A DNA stretch of 63,645 bases from Granulicoccus phenolivorans DSM 17626 = NBRC 107789 = JCM 15570. Its GTDB lineage: Bacteria; Actinomycetota; Actinomycetes; Propionibacteriales; Propionibacteriaceae. The stretch is from positions 1-63,645 of the forward strand of contig NZ_KE383975.1 in NCBI RefSeq assembly GCF_000423085.1. Reading direction: 5' to 3'. Positions 42,097-50,026 of this stretch are shown here, piece after piece. A model generated the notes under the pieces. It was not told the DNA's origin. It worked only from the letters and a program-made list of their open reading frames with translations, and searched no databases. How positions within the stretch are numbered: the first letter of the stretch is position 1; every line of letters starts with the position of its first letter. The translations under genes and the position numbers were made by a program.

Positions 42097-42185
42097 CGTC
42101 GTTCTCGATGTTCCAAACCTCGAACAACGCTCCCCAAAGTGCCGCTGACTGGATGCTCGGCGAATCTGCTACATCCAAAACGACG
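42097..42185. repeat. Palindromic element family B, copy 2
   Basis: 89 bp, the same length as copy 1. Left arm CGTCGTTCTCGATGTTC pairs imperfectly with CTACATCCAAAACGACG at 42169-42185. The interior AGTG..GCTGACTG and the right arm resemble copy 1. It lies between the Lys-rich gene and the PIN/NYN-like gene. Confidence 0.65.
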
Positions 42186-42193
42186 GTGTTCGC

Positions 42194-42565
42194 CTACCGT
42201 CCGATCAGATCCCGCAGGGTGCGTGGCCCCAGCACGGTCACCGCGGGCACGCGAGCGATCAGGCCGCGATCGGCACTGGCCAGCGTCACCTCGTCCCCCG
42301 CGTACGCCCGGCAGCGGACGACGATCTCGTCATCACCCGAGCCGGCGGCATGGACGGTGTGGACCCGGCCCTCGGTGCCGACCGGTACGCCGGCACGCGC
42401 CCGGCCCTCCAGCACGAGCTCGATCAGGTCCCACCCTGCGTCCCCCGCGGGCGGTGCCGCGACCAGCGCCGCGTGCAGCCGGGCCGCGGCGCCGGGTCGG
42501 TCGCGCCACCAGCCGTCGGGCCGGGACCCGATGACATTGGCGGCGTCGACCACCAGCACACGCAT
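42194..42565 (-). CDS. NYN/PIN-like small protein
   Basis: This 123-residue protein starts MRVLVVDAANVIGSRPDGWW and ends with DRGLIARVPAVTVLGPRTL. The acidic N-terminal VVDAANVIG and the later ASADRGL resemble the metal-binding acids of NYN/PIN-fold nucleases, which suggests RNA processing, but the catalytic set is not certain. The longer upstream frame was rejected because it runs into the DoxX gene. It ends 9 bp from palindromic element B2. Confidence 0.65.
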   Translation of the reverse strand: MRVLVVDAANVIGSRPDGWWRDRPGAAARLHAALVAAPPAGDAGWDLIELVLEGRARAGVPVGTEGRVHTVHAAGSGDDEIVVRCRAYAGDEVTLASADRGLIARVPAVTVLGPRTLRDLIGR

Positions 42566-42581
42566 CCCGGTACCCGCGGGC

Positions 42582-42983
42582 TCAGTCGTCGGACTTCTTG
42601 GCCTTGCCGGTGGCCACGACGTAGAGCAGCCCCCCGATGCTCGACAGGTTCTTGAAGAATTGGCCCTTGTGCTGGGCGGCCACGCCGGGGTCGTCGTAGG
42701 TCCAGAATGCATGCCCGGCCAGGGTGGTCGGGATCAACGAGCAGATCAGCGCGGCGGCGGACAGCCGCGGCAGGATCCCCAGGGCCAGGGTGGCGCCCGC
42801 ACCGACCATCACCCCACCGTTGACCCGGACCAACAGCTCGGCCTGCTTGTCGTCCAGATCGATGCCAATGCTCTGGGCGGACTTCTGGACCATGCCCGGG
42901 CGGCCACCCGGGTCCTTGACAGCGCTCAGGCCGCCGGTGATGAAGACCCCGCTGAGCAGACTGCGGGCGATGAACTTGATCAT
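42582..42983 (-). CDS. DoxX family membrane protein
   Basis: This 133-residue membrane protein has about four hydrophobic segments, an early LLSGVFITGG motif and the loop FWTYDD, typical of DoxX proteins. The subgroup is linked to redox stress and sometimes to thiol or quinone chemistry, but the role is generally unknown. It lies 16 bp from the NYN-like gene on the same strand. Confidence 0.8.
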   Translation of the reverse strand: MIKFIARSLLSGVFITGGLSAVKDPGGRPGMVQKSAQSIGIDLDDKQAELLVRVNGGVMVGAGATLALGILPRLSAAALICSLIPTTLAGHAFWTYDDPGVAAQHKGQFFKNLSSIGGLLYVVATGKAKKSDD

Positions 42984-43023
42984 GGGTTTCTCCCTGGTTG
43001 GTTTCCCGGCCGATTCTGCCCCC

Positions 43024-43176
43024 TCAGCCGCGCAGGATCGAGTTCATCTTCTTTCCCCGGGCGAGTTCGTCGATCAGCTTGTCGAGCCGGCGGATCCGCT
43101 GCATCAGGGGGTTCTCGATCTCTTCGCCCCGGTACCCGCAGATGACGCCGGGGATCAGGACCCACCGACCCACCAT
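43024..43176 (-). pseudogene. DUF2200-like C-terminal remnant
   Basis: A 50-residue reading frame resembles the end of DUF2200 proteins: [19 protein letters not shown], then [20 protein letters not shown]. The expected N-terminal half (about 70 residues) is not visible upstream, where the intergenic region of the next operon begins. It is either a small surviving gene or a decayed fragment. The identification is by recalled resemblance only. Confidence 0.45.
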
Positions 43177-43256
43177 TTCACTCTGGACACCGCAGCCAAT
43201 CAATGCGCATAATAAGCACCAATCGAATCCCTTTTCACCGTCGCAAAGGATTGACC

Positions 43257-43661
43257 ATGGCTGACTCCGCCGACCTCCTCGCCTTCATCAACACCTACTC
43301 CTGGTCCTACGACGCCCCCGATCTGGAGCTGATGGACACCCTGTTCGCCGACGACGCCGTGTTCAGTCTGCGGATCGCCGGCGGCGACCTGATCTCCTTC
43401 GATGGTCGCCCCGCGATCATGGACCTGATGCGCAACTCGCTGGCCGCGCAGACCGATCAGCGCCGCCACATCAACACCAACTTCGTGCATCTCGGCACCG
43501 AGAACAACATCCACTCCACCCGGCACTACCTCACCCTGGTGGGGACCGAAAATGGCGAGATCAACCTGCTGTCCGCCGGTGTCTACAGCGCCGAGATCCG
43601 CGAGACCGAGGGCACCCTCAAAATCGGCAAACTGCACCTCGATCTGGACAAGGCCTACTGA
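43257..43661 (+). CDS. SnoaL-like (NTF2-fold) protein
   Basis: This 134-residue compact SnoaL-like protein starts [16 protein letters not shown], has [13 protein letters not shown], and ends in LDLDKAY. The ATG at 43257 follows AAAGGA; the longer N-terminus includes the promoter region. It opens a six-gene operon with a CoA ligase and three hotdog enzymes, so a role as isomerase or hydratase on an acid or CoA ester is possible but not shown. Confidence 0.75.
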   Translation: MADSADLLAFINTYSWSYDAPDLELMDTLFADDAVFSLRIAGGDLISFDGRPAIMDLMRNSLAAQTDQRRHINTNFVHLGTENNIHSTRHYLTLVGTENGEINLLSAGVYSAEIRETEGTLKIGKLHLDLDKAY

Positions 43662-43688
43662 GTCCGCACCCAGCGCAAGGATCGCGTG

Positions 43689-45254
43689 ATGCAAGGCATT
43701 CTCAACCAGGGCCTCATCCCCGCGAAGTGGGCCGCCCTGACCCCCGACAAGATGGCGGTCTACGACGCGCCGAAGGACACCCGGACGAGCTGGCGTCAAC
43801 TCGACTCGATGGTCCGCCGGCTCGCCAACGGCCTGCGCGCCCTGGGGCTGCAGACCGGCGACCGGGTGGCGATGCTGTCGCGCAACTGCGTGGAGTACCA
43901 GGCGCTCTACTTCGCCGCCGGGCGCGCCGGCCTGGTCACCCAGCCGCTGAACTGGCGCCTGTCGACCCAGCCGCTGGCCGACATCCTCAACGACGCCGCC
44001 CCCAAGGCGTTCATCGGGGAGATGGAGTTCGCCGCCGTCCAGGCCGAACTGCAGAACCTGGTCGACATCCCGAACTGGCTCCAGTTCGGCGACGGCTCCG
44101 ACGGCACCCTGAACGATCTGATCGAGCGGTCCAGCGATGCGGAGCCCAGCTGGGCGGACCGGGTCGACGAGGACGACCCGTTCTTCCTGCTCTACACCGG
44201 GGGCACCACCGGCAACTCCAAAGGCGCGATGCACACCCACCGCAGCGCGGCGTACGGAATGCTGAACCAGACCGTCGCCGAACGGATCGTGCCCAGCGAC
44301 GTCTACATGCTGACCGGGCAGATGTACCACATCCCGGTGGTGCTCTCGATGAACTACCTCAAGCACGGCTGCCCGCTGGTGCTGATGAACTTCGCGCCGA
44401 AGACGGCACTGGAACTGATCGAGCAGGAGAAGGTCTCGGCCTTCCTCGGCGTCACTACGATGCTCAACTGGATGATGGCGGAAGAGAACTTCTCCTCCTA
44501 CGACCTGTCCAGCCTGCGCAACATTCAGTACGGCGGCGGACCGATGCCGTCCAACATCGTCCGCAAGGCCCTCGATTCGTTCCCGTGCACCCTGATCCAG
44601 GGGTACGGCCAGACCGAGGGCACCACGATGTGCTTCCTGTCCCAGGAGGACCACATCAACGCCATCAACGGGATCCACCCCGAACGCCTGCAGTCCTGCG
44701 GCCGCGAGGGGTTCATCACCCGCGTGCGCGTAGTCGATCCGGGAGGCAATCAGGTCCCGATGGACGGCAAGACCCCCGGCGAGATCATCGTCCGTTCCCC
44801 GGCCAACATGACCGGCTACCTGAACCTGCCCGAGGTCACCAAGAACACGCTGCGGGACGGGTGGATGTGGACCGGCGACGTCGCGACGATGGACTCCGAG
44901 GGGTACGTGTTCATCGTCGACCGGGCCAAGGACATGATCATCTCCGGCGGGGAGAACATCTACTCCATCCAGGTCGAGGACGCGATCGGCTCCCACCCCG
45001 ATGTCGTCGAGTGCGCCGTGATCGGCGTACCGGACGAGGAATGGGGGGAGACGGTCAAGGGCTTCGTGGTGCTGAAGAAGGGCTCGGCGGCGACCGAGAC
45101 CGACATCATCGAGCAGGCGAAGACCCGACTCGCCAGCTACCAGAAGCCGCGGTCGATCGAGTTCGTCACCGAGTTGCCGAAGGCGCCCACCGGCAAGATC
45201 CTCAAGCGCGAGCTGCGCAAGCCCTATTGGGAGAATCAGGACCGGAATGTCTGA
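43689..45254 (+). CDS. AMP-dependent acyl-CoA synthetase
   Basis: This 521-residue adenylate-forming ligase has P-loop YTGGTTGNSKG, the QGYGQTEG motif, GWMWTGDVATMD, the hinge DRAKDMIISGGENIYS and the catalytic Lys in PTGKILKREL. It activates a carboxylic acid to its CoA thioester with ATP. It is not closely like the ligases at 22503 and 52332. The ATG at 43689 or the GTG at 43686 could be the start. It overlaps the next gene by 8 bp. Confidence 0.92.
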   Translation: MQGILNQGLIPAKWAALTPDKMAVYDAPKDTRTSWRQLDSMVRRLANGLRALGLQTGDRVAMLSRNCVEYQALYFAAGRAGLVTQPLNWRLSTQPLADILNDAAPKAFIGEMEFAAVQAELQNLVDIPNWLQFGDGSDGTLNDLIERSSDAEPSWADRVDEDDPFFLLYTGGTTGNSKGAMHTHRSAAYGMLNQTVAERIVPSDVYMLTGQMYHIPVVLSMNYLKHGCPLVLMNFAPKTALELIEQEKVSAFLGVTTMLNWMMAEENFSSYDLSSLRNIQYGGGPMPSNIVRKALDSFPCTLIQGYGQTEGTTMCFLSQEDHINAINGIHPERLQSCGREGFITRVRVVDPGGNQVPMDGKTPGEIIVRSPANMTGYLNLPEVTKNTLRDGWMWTGDVATMDSEGYVFIVDRAKDMIISGGENIYSIQVEDAIGSHPDVVECAVIGVPDEEWGETVKGFVVLKKGSAATETDIIEQAKTRLASYQKPRSIEFVTELPKAPTGKILKRELRKPYWENQDRNV

Positions 45255-45714
45255 GCCCGCGACCGGCGCCGGCCCCGGCTCGCTGGAGCACGCGCGCACC
45301 CAGATCGGGCGCGCGTTCCCCGGCGGCGAGTACACCATCGAGCCCTACCAGGCCTGGCTGTTCGCCGACGCGGTGCTGGCCGACCCGGCCGATCCGCAGC
45401 CGCACCCGGTCTTCGCCTGGTGGGCCTCGGTCAGCGCCAAGGGGGTCAGTTGGGACGAGTTCTTCGCCTGGTTCGGTGCCGGCGCCGAGGACGGTCCGAT
45501 GTTCGGCGAACACGAGACCACCCTGTACGCCCCGCTGCGCACCAACGTGGCGTACGCGGTGACTGGGGAGGTGACCTCGGTGGACCGCAAACAGGGCCGA
45601 AAGGCCGGGGCCTTCGACATCGTCGGTTACCGCTTCGAGCTGCACGAGCGGGACTCCGGCGTCCACGTCGCCTCCTGTTGGAACTCGATCGTCTTCCCTC
45701 GGAGGAACGCATGA
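45247..45714 (+). CDS. MaoC-like N-terminal hotdog protein
   Basis: This 155-residue protein has the beta-rich hotdog pattern of FAS1-type dehydratase N-termini, with EPYQAWLFADAVLADP, then TLYAPLRTNVAYAVTGEV and GYRFELHERDS. It lacks the GDxNPxH catalytic set of R-hydratases and probably pairs with the next MaoC protein, with which it overlaps by 4 bp, to form a two-subunit hydratase. Its function alone is uncertain. Confidence 0.7.
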   Translation: MSEPATGAGPGSLEHARTQIGRAFPGGEYTIEPYQAWLFADAVLADPADPQPHPVFAWWASVSAKGVSWDEFFAWFGAGAEDGPMFGEHETTLYAPLRTNVAYAVTGEVTSVDRKQGRKAGAFDIVGYRFELHERDSGVHVASCWNSIVFPRRNA

Positions 45715-46130
45715 CCGTGGCTGTGGGAGACCGGATTCCACCGTTCGAGGTGGCCGAGGTCAGCGCCGAGAAGATGAAGACGATCGCCGCCCTGCTCGGC
45801 GACCCGAACCCGATCCACTGGGATCTGGACGCGGTCGCCGCGCTCGGGATGGGGGACCGCCCGATCAATCAGGGCCCGCTCAACATGGGCTACGTGATCA
45901 ATATGCTCGCCGCCTGGGCCGGGGGGCGGGACCGAGTCCGGCGCTTCCGGGTCCGGTTCCGGGGCAACGTGCTGGGCGGGGATCACCTGATCGCCAGCGG
46001 CGTCGTCATCGACGTCCGCACCGAGGACGGAGTCCGCCTGGCCGAGTGCGAGGTCTCCCTCGACGTGGTCGACGGGGCCCAGGTGCTGTCGGGCACCGCG
46101 ACCGTGCAACTGCCCGAGGAGGCATCATGA
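45711..46130 (+). CDS. MaoC family dehydratase
   Basis: This 139-residue hotdog hydratase has LLGDPNPIHWD, the R-hydratase active-site motif (Asp and His), then INQGPLNMGYVINML. It likely hydrates a trans-2-enoyl-CoA. It is coupled by overlap to the preceding hotdog gene and to the thioesterase that follows. Confidence 0.85.
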   Translation: MTVAVGDRIPPFEVAEVSAEKMKTIAALLGDPNPIHWDLDAVAALGMGDRPINQGPLNMGYVINMLAAWAGGRDRVRRFRVRFRGNVLGGDHLIASGVVIDVRTEDGVRLAECEVSLDVVDGAQVLSGTATVQLPEEAS

Positions 46131-46591
46131 CCCAGACCCGAACCGATCCCCAGCCGGTGTTCAGCGACGACGAACGCGCCGGCCGGCTCAGCTTCCGGCT
46201 CGCCTACGGCGACTGCGACGTGGTCGGCATCGCCTACTTCGGCATCTACCTGCGCTGGATGGAGCGCTGCTACTCCACCTTCCTGTACGCCAACGGCATC
46301 CGCTCCGGGGAGATGCAGGCCGATCTCGGCATCGTCACCGTCGGCGTCAGCTCCGGGACGGAGTACCTGGACACCGTCGTCGTCTACGACGAACTGGAGT
46401 GCCGGGCGGTCCGCAACCGGATCGGGTCCAGCTCCTACCAGGTCGGTTTCGAGTTCACCCGGAACGGGCAACTGGTCACCACCGGGCAGATGACCTTCGC
46501 CTGCCGGAACCCGATGGACTTCGGAAAGGCTGAGATCCCGGCCCGGCTGCGGGAGCTGATCGAGAGCCTGCCCGAACCGACGGGTCGCTGA
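46127..46591 (+). CDS. Acyl-CoA thioesterase, 4-hydroxybenzoyl-CoA thioesterase type
   Basis: This 154-residue hotdog-fold thioesterase has YGDCDVVGIAYFGIYLRWMERC, the 4HBT active-site region with conserved Asp, and ASP-rich strands after it. It releases a carboxylic acid from CoA, opposing the ligase at 43689; this may control CoA balance or release a product. It overlaps the MaoC stop by 4 bp. Confidence 0.85.
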   Translation: MTQTRTDPQPVFSDDERAGRLSFRLAYGDCDVVGIAYFGIYLRWMERCYSTFLYANGIRSGEMQADLGIVTVGVSSGTEYLDTVVVYDELECRAVRNRIGSSSYQVGFEFTRNGQLVTTGQMTFACRNPMDFGKAEIPARLRELIESLPEPTGR

Positions 46592-46592
46592 G

Positions 46593-47186
46593 GTGGCCGA
46601 GCCGAGTCGGGGGGACGACCCGATCCGAATCCCGACCGACGCGGTCACCGCGCTCACGATCCCGGACCCGGCCGGGCTCGCCGACCGGGAGGCGATCCGA
46701 AGTCTGGCGATCGTCTACGCCCGGGCGGTCGACGACCACGACCCCGAAACTGTGGCGGGGTTGTTCACCGAGGACGCCACCTTCGACAACATGGGCCGGG
46801 TCGCCCGGGGCCGCGACCAGGTGTTGGCGCAGTTGACCGCCTCAATGCGCGGGTTCCGGATGATGCTGCACACTCCGGACACCCATGTCATCGAACTGAA
46901 CGGGGCCGGTGCGGCCCGCGGCTGGGCCACCGGGCACGCCGAACTGGTCACCCGGCGCACGACGGTCCTGGCGGCCTATCGCTATCTCGACGGGTACGCC
47001 CGGGTCGGGAAACGCTGGTGTTTCACCGCTCGGACCGTGCGGTTCATGTACGCCATCCCCACCGAGGACTACCCCTCGGCGATGTCGCGGGTCGACCGGA
47101 TCCGGTTTCCGCGTTCGGAGCCGGGCTCGGCGGCCTACCCGGAGCAGTTGGGGACCTGGCAGGCCCTCCACCCCGAAACCCGGTGA
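46593..47186 (+). CDS. SnoaL-like (NTF2-fold) protein
   Basis: This 197-residue protein has a GTG start 1 bp after the thioesterase stop. The SnoaL core has IVYARAVDDHDPETVAGLFTEDATFDNM, and RYLDGYARVGKRWCF near the C-terminus. It is the last gene of the operon. It is one of four SnoaL-like proteins between 38.8 and 47.2 kb. The catalytic role is unknown. Confidence 0.75.
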   Translation: MAEPSRGDDPIRIPTDAVTALTIPDPAGLADREAIRSLAIVYARAVDDHDPETVAGLFTEDATFDNMGRVARGRDQVLAQLTASMRGFRMMLHTPDTHVIELNGAGAARGWATGHAELVTRRTTVLAAYRYLDGYARVGKRWCFTARTVRFMYAIPTEDYPSAMSRVDRIRFPRSEPGSAAYPEQLGTWQALHPETR

Positions 47187-47221
47187 GGTCGTCCACCGGG
47201 CGATCCCCTGTCTGCGATGCG

Positions 47222-47301
47222 GTGGTCCGATCCTGACTCCAGAAGCCTCGAATCGGCTCCGGGCCGCGCATTTCGGGCAACCAGTGGCAGGATCGGACCA
47301 C
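47222..47301. repeat. Palindromic element family A, copy 4
   Basis: Arms begin GTGGTCCGATCCTG (47222) and end CAGGATCGGACCAC (47301), with the inner parts less matched. It lies 35 bp after the SnoaL-like gene. Confidence 0.75.
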
Positions 47302-47336
47302 ACTCCGCCCGAGCCGACCGCTCCTATGGTCACGAA

Positions 47337-47376
47337 CGCCGATGGCCCCGTCCGGAGACGGGGCCATCGGCGTTTT
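47337..47376. terminator. Strong bidirectional intrinsic terminator
   Basis: A perfect 16-bp stem (47337-47352 with 47357-47372), a 4-nt loop and a TTTT tail (47373-47376), with matching A bases on the left, between convergent genes. Confidence 0.85.
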
Positions 47377-47390
47377 AGATCTTTCGGGTG

Positions 47391-48026
47391 TCAGCCGCGC
47401 TTGGCGCGCAGGTCCTTGAGCAGCTGGAGTTCGGCGGTCTGGGCGTAATCGATCGCGCCGGCCAGGGTGCGCACCTCGGCCCGCTCGGCATGGGCGACCG
47501 CGTACTTCGCCATGTCCACCGCACCCTCGTGGTGCACGATCATCAGATCGAGGAACTGCTTCTCCGCCTCCACGCCCGAAGCGGCGCGCAACTGCGCCAT
47601 TTGCTCCGGGGTGGCCATGCCCATCGCGGCCATCGCCTGGGCCTCGGTCTGGTGCTCGTGGCCATGGCCCATCCAGGCCATCATCGGCCGAGAACTGTTC
47701 TGGCTCAGCCCCCAGGCCGCGAGCCAGCCGTACATCTGACCCGCCTGATGCGCCTGGCCGTTGATGATGTCATAGCTGAGCGACTGCAGCTCGGGATCCT
47801 CGGTCCTGTCCCGGATGAGGAACGACAGCTCCACCGCCTGCCGATGGTGGGTCTGCATGTCCCGAGCGAAACCGGCATCGACCCCTTCGGGATCCACCTG
47901 GGAGCCGGCACGGCCCGCCAGAAAGCCGCCACCGGCCAGGGCTACCGCCACCAGGACCGCCAGCACGACGACCCCGAGCCGCAGGCCGGGGGTCGCCGAA
48001 GATCGTTCCGCAGGATCCGAACTCAC
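47391..48026 (-). CDS. DUF305 family protein
   Basis: This 211-residue membrane-anchored protein has an N-terminal hydrophobic helix (LGVVVLAVLVAVALAGG) and a helical extracellular domain with His pairs (QTHHRQAVEL, VHHEGAVDMA), the DUF305 pattern. Its met/His-rich centre (MMAWMGHGHEHQ) suggests metal contact, perhaps copper. It uses a GTG start that overlaps the DUF3105 stop by 4 bp, so the two act together. The role is unknown. Confidence 0.85.
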   Translation of the reverse strand: MSSDPAERSSATPGLRLGVVVLAVLVAVALAGGGFLAGRAGSQVDPEGVDAGFARDMQTHHRQAVELSFLIRDRTEDPELQSLSYDIINGQAHQAGQMYGWLAAWGLSQNSSRPMMAWMGHGHEHQTEAQAMAAMGMATPEQMAQLRAASGVEAEKQFLDLMIVHHEGAVDMAKYAVAHAERAEVRTLAGAIDYAQTAELQLLKDLRAKRG

Positions 48027-48646
48027 GCCAGCTTCCCGGGGGCATCGACGGCGCCGGTGCAGGCCGCGCCCGGCTCCGGAGTCTGCGGGCCGAGGCGGTA
48101 CTCCTGGATGAAGGTCTGCAGGCGCGGGTCATCAACGCCGTCCAGCTTCAGCTGGTACCCCCAGGCCGAGGCGATCACCGGGGCATCGATCCCCGGGTAG
48201 GGGGAGACGACCATGTAGGTGCTCGGTACCGCGGCGCGCAGCCGCTCGACCTGATCGGCGGGCAGATCGGGCCGGTAGGTGACCCAGACCGCACCGTGCT
48301 CCAGCGCATGGACGGCGTTCTCATTGGGGACCGGCTGGTCGTAGATCCCGCAGTTCAGCCACGCGGAGCGATGGGCCCCGCCCACCGGCGGGGTCTGCGG
48401 ATAGTTGACGGTCTGTTCGGTGTGTTGTCCCGCGGGGATGTTGTCGAACTTTTGCACCGCACTCATATCGGCCACCGGCCGGTTGCCGACCGTGCGGACG
48501 ATCGCCACGGTCGCGCCGGTGATGACCAGGGCCGCGACCACGATGACCGACGACCAGACGATCAGGCGATTGCGCTTCTGCTTGCGGGCGGCCGCGAGCT
48601 GTTGTTCGCGCAGCTGTTGACGACGAGATTTTCCGGGGAGAGCCAT
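48023..48646 (-). CDS. DUF3105 family protein
   Basis: This 207-residue protein has a basic cytoplasmic N-terminus, one hydrophobic helix (about residues 28-51) and an extracellular DUF3105 domain with GGAHRSAWLNCGIYDQP and HALEHGAVWVTYRP. It often travels with DUF305 genes, as here. It may bind metal through His and Cys. The function is unknown. Confidence 0.85.
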   Translation of the reverse strand: MALPGKSRRQQLREQQLAAARKQKRNRLIVWSSVIVVAALVITGATVAIVRTVGNRPVADMSAVQKFDNIPAGQHTEQTVNYPQTPPVGGAHRSAWLNCGIYDQPVPNENAVHALEHGAVWVTYRPDLPADQVERLRAAVPSTYMVVSPYPGIDAPVIASAWGYQLKLDGVDDPRLQTFIQEYRLGPQTPEPGAACTGAVDAPGKLA

Positions 48647-48711
48647 GACCCCAGCCTAATTGAAACGTCAAACATTTCGAAAAGGCGGAACATTGTGCGC
48701 ACGCAGCCGCT

Positions 48712-48717
48712 TACAGT
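48712..48717 (+). promoter_or_regulatory. -10 box for a probably leaderless transcript
   Basis: TACAGT ends 6 bp before the regulator ATG at 48724, with no ribosome-binding site between, implying transcription from about the start codon, common in actinobacteria. A -35 box is not clear. Confidence 0.45.
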
Positions 48718-48723
48718 ACGGCT

Positions 48724-49839
48724 ATGGCTGAGCTGTCCGCGGTGCTGGCCGCGCTGGAGGAATCCCTGCCGGCGCTGGCCGAGGCCACCGCCCGGCAGAT
48801 CTTCGCCGAACTCACCACCTATGCCCGCGTCGAGCCCGCGGCCCTGGAATCCGCGGTCGCCCGCAACCTGCAGACCTCGCTGATCGCCCTGCGGGAGGGC
48901 CGCGTCCCGGCGCCCGGCTCCCTGTACGGCGCCAGCCAGACCGCCCTGGAGCGGTACGCCACCGGTCTGCCCATCGAGGATGTGGTCCGTGGCTTCCGGA
49001 TCTCCATCTCGATGATCCATGAGCGCTTCGTCGATCTCGGCATCGCGATGGAACTGCCCGCCGGGGAGGTGGTGGCCGGTTCGAAGATTCTGTGGGGGGT
49101 GGGGGATTCCTTCACCACCCGGATCATCACCAGCTACCACGATCTCCAGGTCGATGCCGCCCTGCGCGACGCCCGGCACCGGGCCACCGTGGTCCGTGCG
49201 CTGCTCGCGGGTCGGCTGCCCGAGGAGGCGGTCCTGTCCGGGATCAACCTGCACACCCCGTACGCGGTGATCCGCTGCGAACCCGCCGAAACCGCCGCCG
49301 AGCCGATCCGGCGTACGCTCGAACGCACCGGCTCCAGCTTCCAGGCCAAGGCGCTGGTGGCGGTCGATGGCACCGCAGTGATCGGGGTGGTGGCGCAGCG
49401 CCCGGCCCCGCTCGGAATTCCCGTCGGCATGGGGCCCTTTGTCGGAGTCGACGAACTCGCCCGATCGGACCGGATCGCCGGCGAGGCCCTCGGCCTCGCT
49501 CAGCGGCTCGGTCGCACCGGTGTCCAGTCGGTCCACGAACTCGGCTGGCGGCTGGCGGCGGTGTCGCGGCCGGATGCCTGGGTGTACTACGCCGACCGCT
49601 TCCTGGTCCCGCTGGCCGCCGAGGAGAACTTCGCCGACGAGATCCTGGCCGCAGTCCGCGCCTGGTTGCACCACGGGCAGAGCGCGCAGCGGGCCGCCGA
49701 CCGATTGGTGGTCCACGTCAACACCGTGCGCTACCGGCTGCGCCGATTCACCGAACTGACCGGGGCGAACCTGAGCGATCCGGACGACCTGATCGGCATC
49801 CAGTGGGTGCTCGAACTCGGCGACCCCCGCACCGCCTGA
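48724..49839 (+). CDS. PucR/CdaR family regulator
   Basis: This 371-residue transcription regulator has an N-terminal helical sensing region (about 1-150), a GGDEF-like middle segment and a C-terminal helix-turn-helix (AADRLVVHVNTVRYRLRRF) of the PucR type. It likely activates the CoA-transferase operon 187 bp downstream in response to an acid. It has no clear ribosome-binding site. A TTGTAGA dyad in the following gap is a candidate operator. Confidence 0.87.
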   Translation: MAELSAVLAALEESLPALAEATARQIFAELTTYARVEPAALESAVARNLQTSLIALREGRVPAPGSLYGASQTALERYATGLPIEDVVRGFRISISMIHERFVDLGIAMELPAGEVVAGSKILWGVGDSFTTRIITSYHDLQVDAALRDARHRATVVRALLAGRLPEEAVLSGINLHTPYAVIRCEPAETAAEPIRRTLERTGSSFQAKALVAVDGTAVIGVVAQRPAPLGIPVGMGPFVGVDELARSDRIAGEALGLAQRLGRTGVQSVHELGWRLAAVSRPDAWVYYADRFLVPLAAEENFADEILAAVRAWLHHGQSAQRAADRLVVHVNTVRYRLRRFTELTGANLSDPDDLIGIQWVLELGDPRTA

Positions 49840-49869
49840 CCCCACGGATCGTAGAACCGACCCCGCGAA

Positions 49870-49885
49870 TTGTAGAAATCTACAA
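49870..49885. promoter_or_regulatory. TTGTAGA dyad upstream of CoA-transferase genes
   Basis: TTGTAGA and TCTACAA form a perfect 7-bp dyad around AA, 142 bp before the CoA-transferase start. A looser CGTAGAACC lies 17 bp upstream. It is a candidate site for the PucR-type regulator. Confidence 0.55.
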
Positions 49886-50026
49886 CGCCTGGCGAAAAGA
49901 AGTGTCCGAACATCTCTCGACCCGGCCCCGTCGGAGGCCTAGCGTGTGAGGCGTTGCACACCGCTGTCCACACCAGTCCGCTGCTGTGCGCCAGTTCTGT
50001 ATCCAATGAAGAATCCAGGAGGGCCG

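Noticed and set aside
39702-42137. Minus-strand frame of 811 codons
   Set aside because: Antisense to the SnoaL-like and flavoprotein genes and runs through a terminator and several other features.
42980-43165. 61-codon minus-strand frame rich in Arg and Pro
   Set aside because: It is out of frame with the DUF2200-like peptide that shows real family resemblance in the same stretch.
6434-47301. Family A palindromes as a CRISPR array
   Set aside because: Copies are thousands of bases apart and not regularly spaced, with no cas genes.
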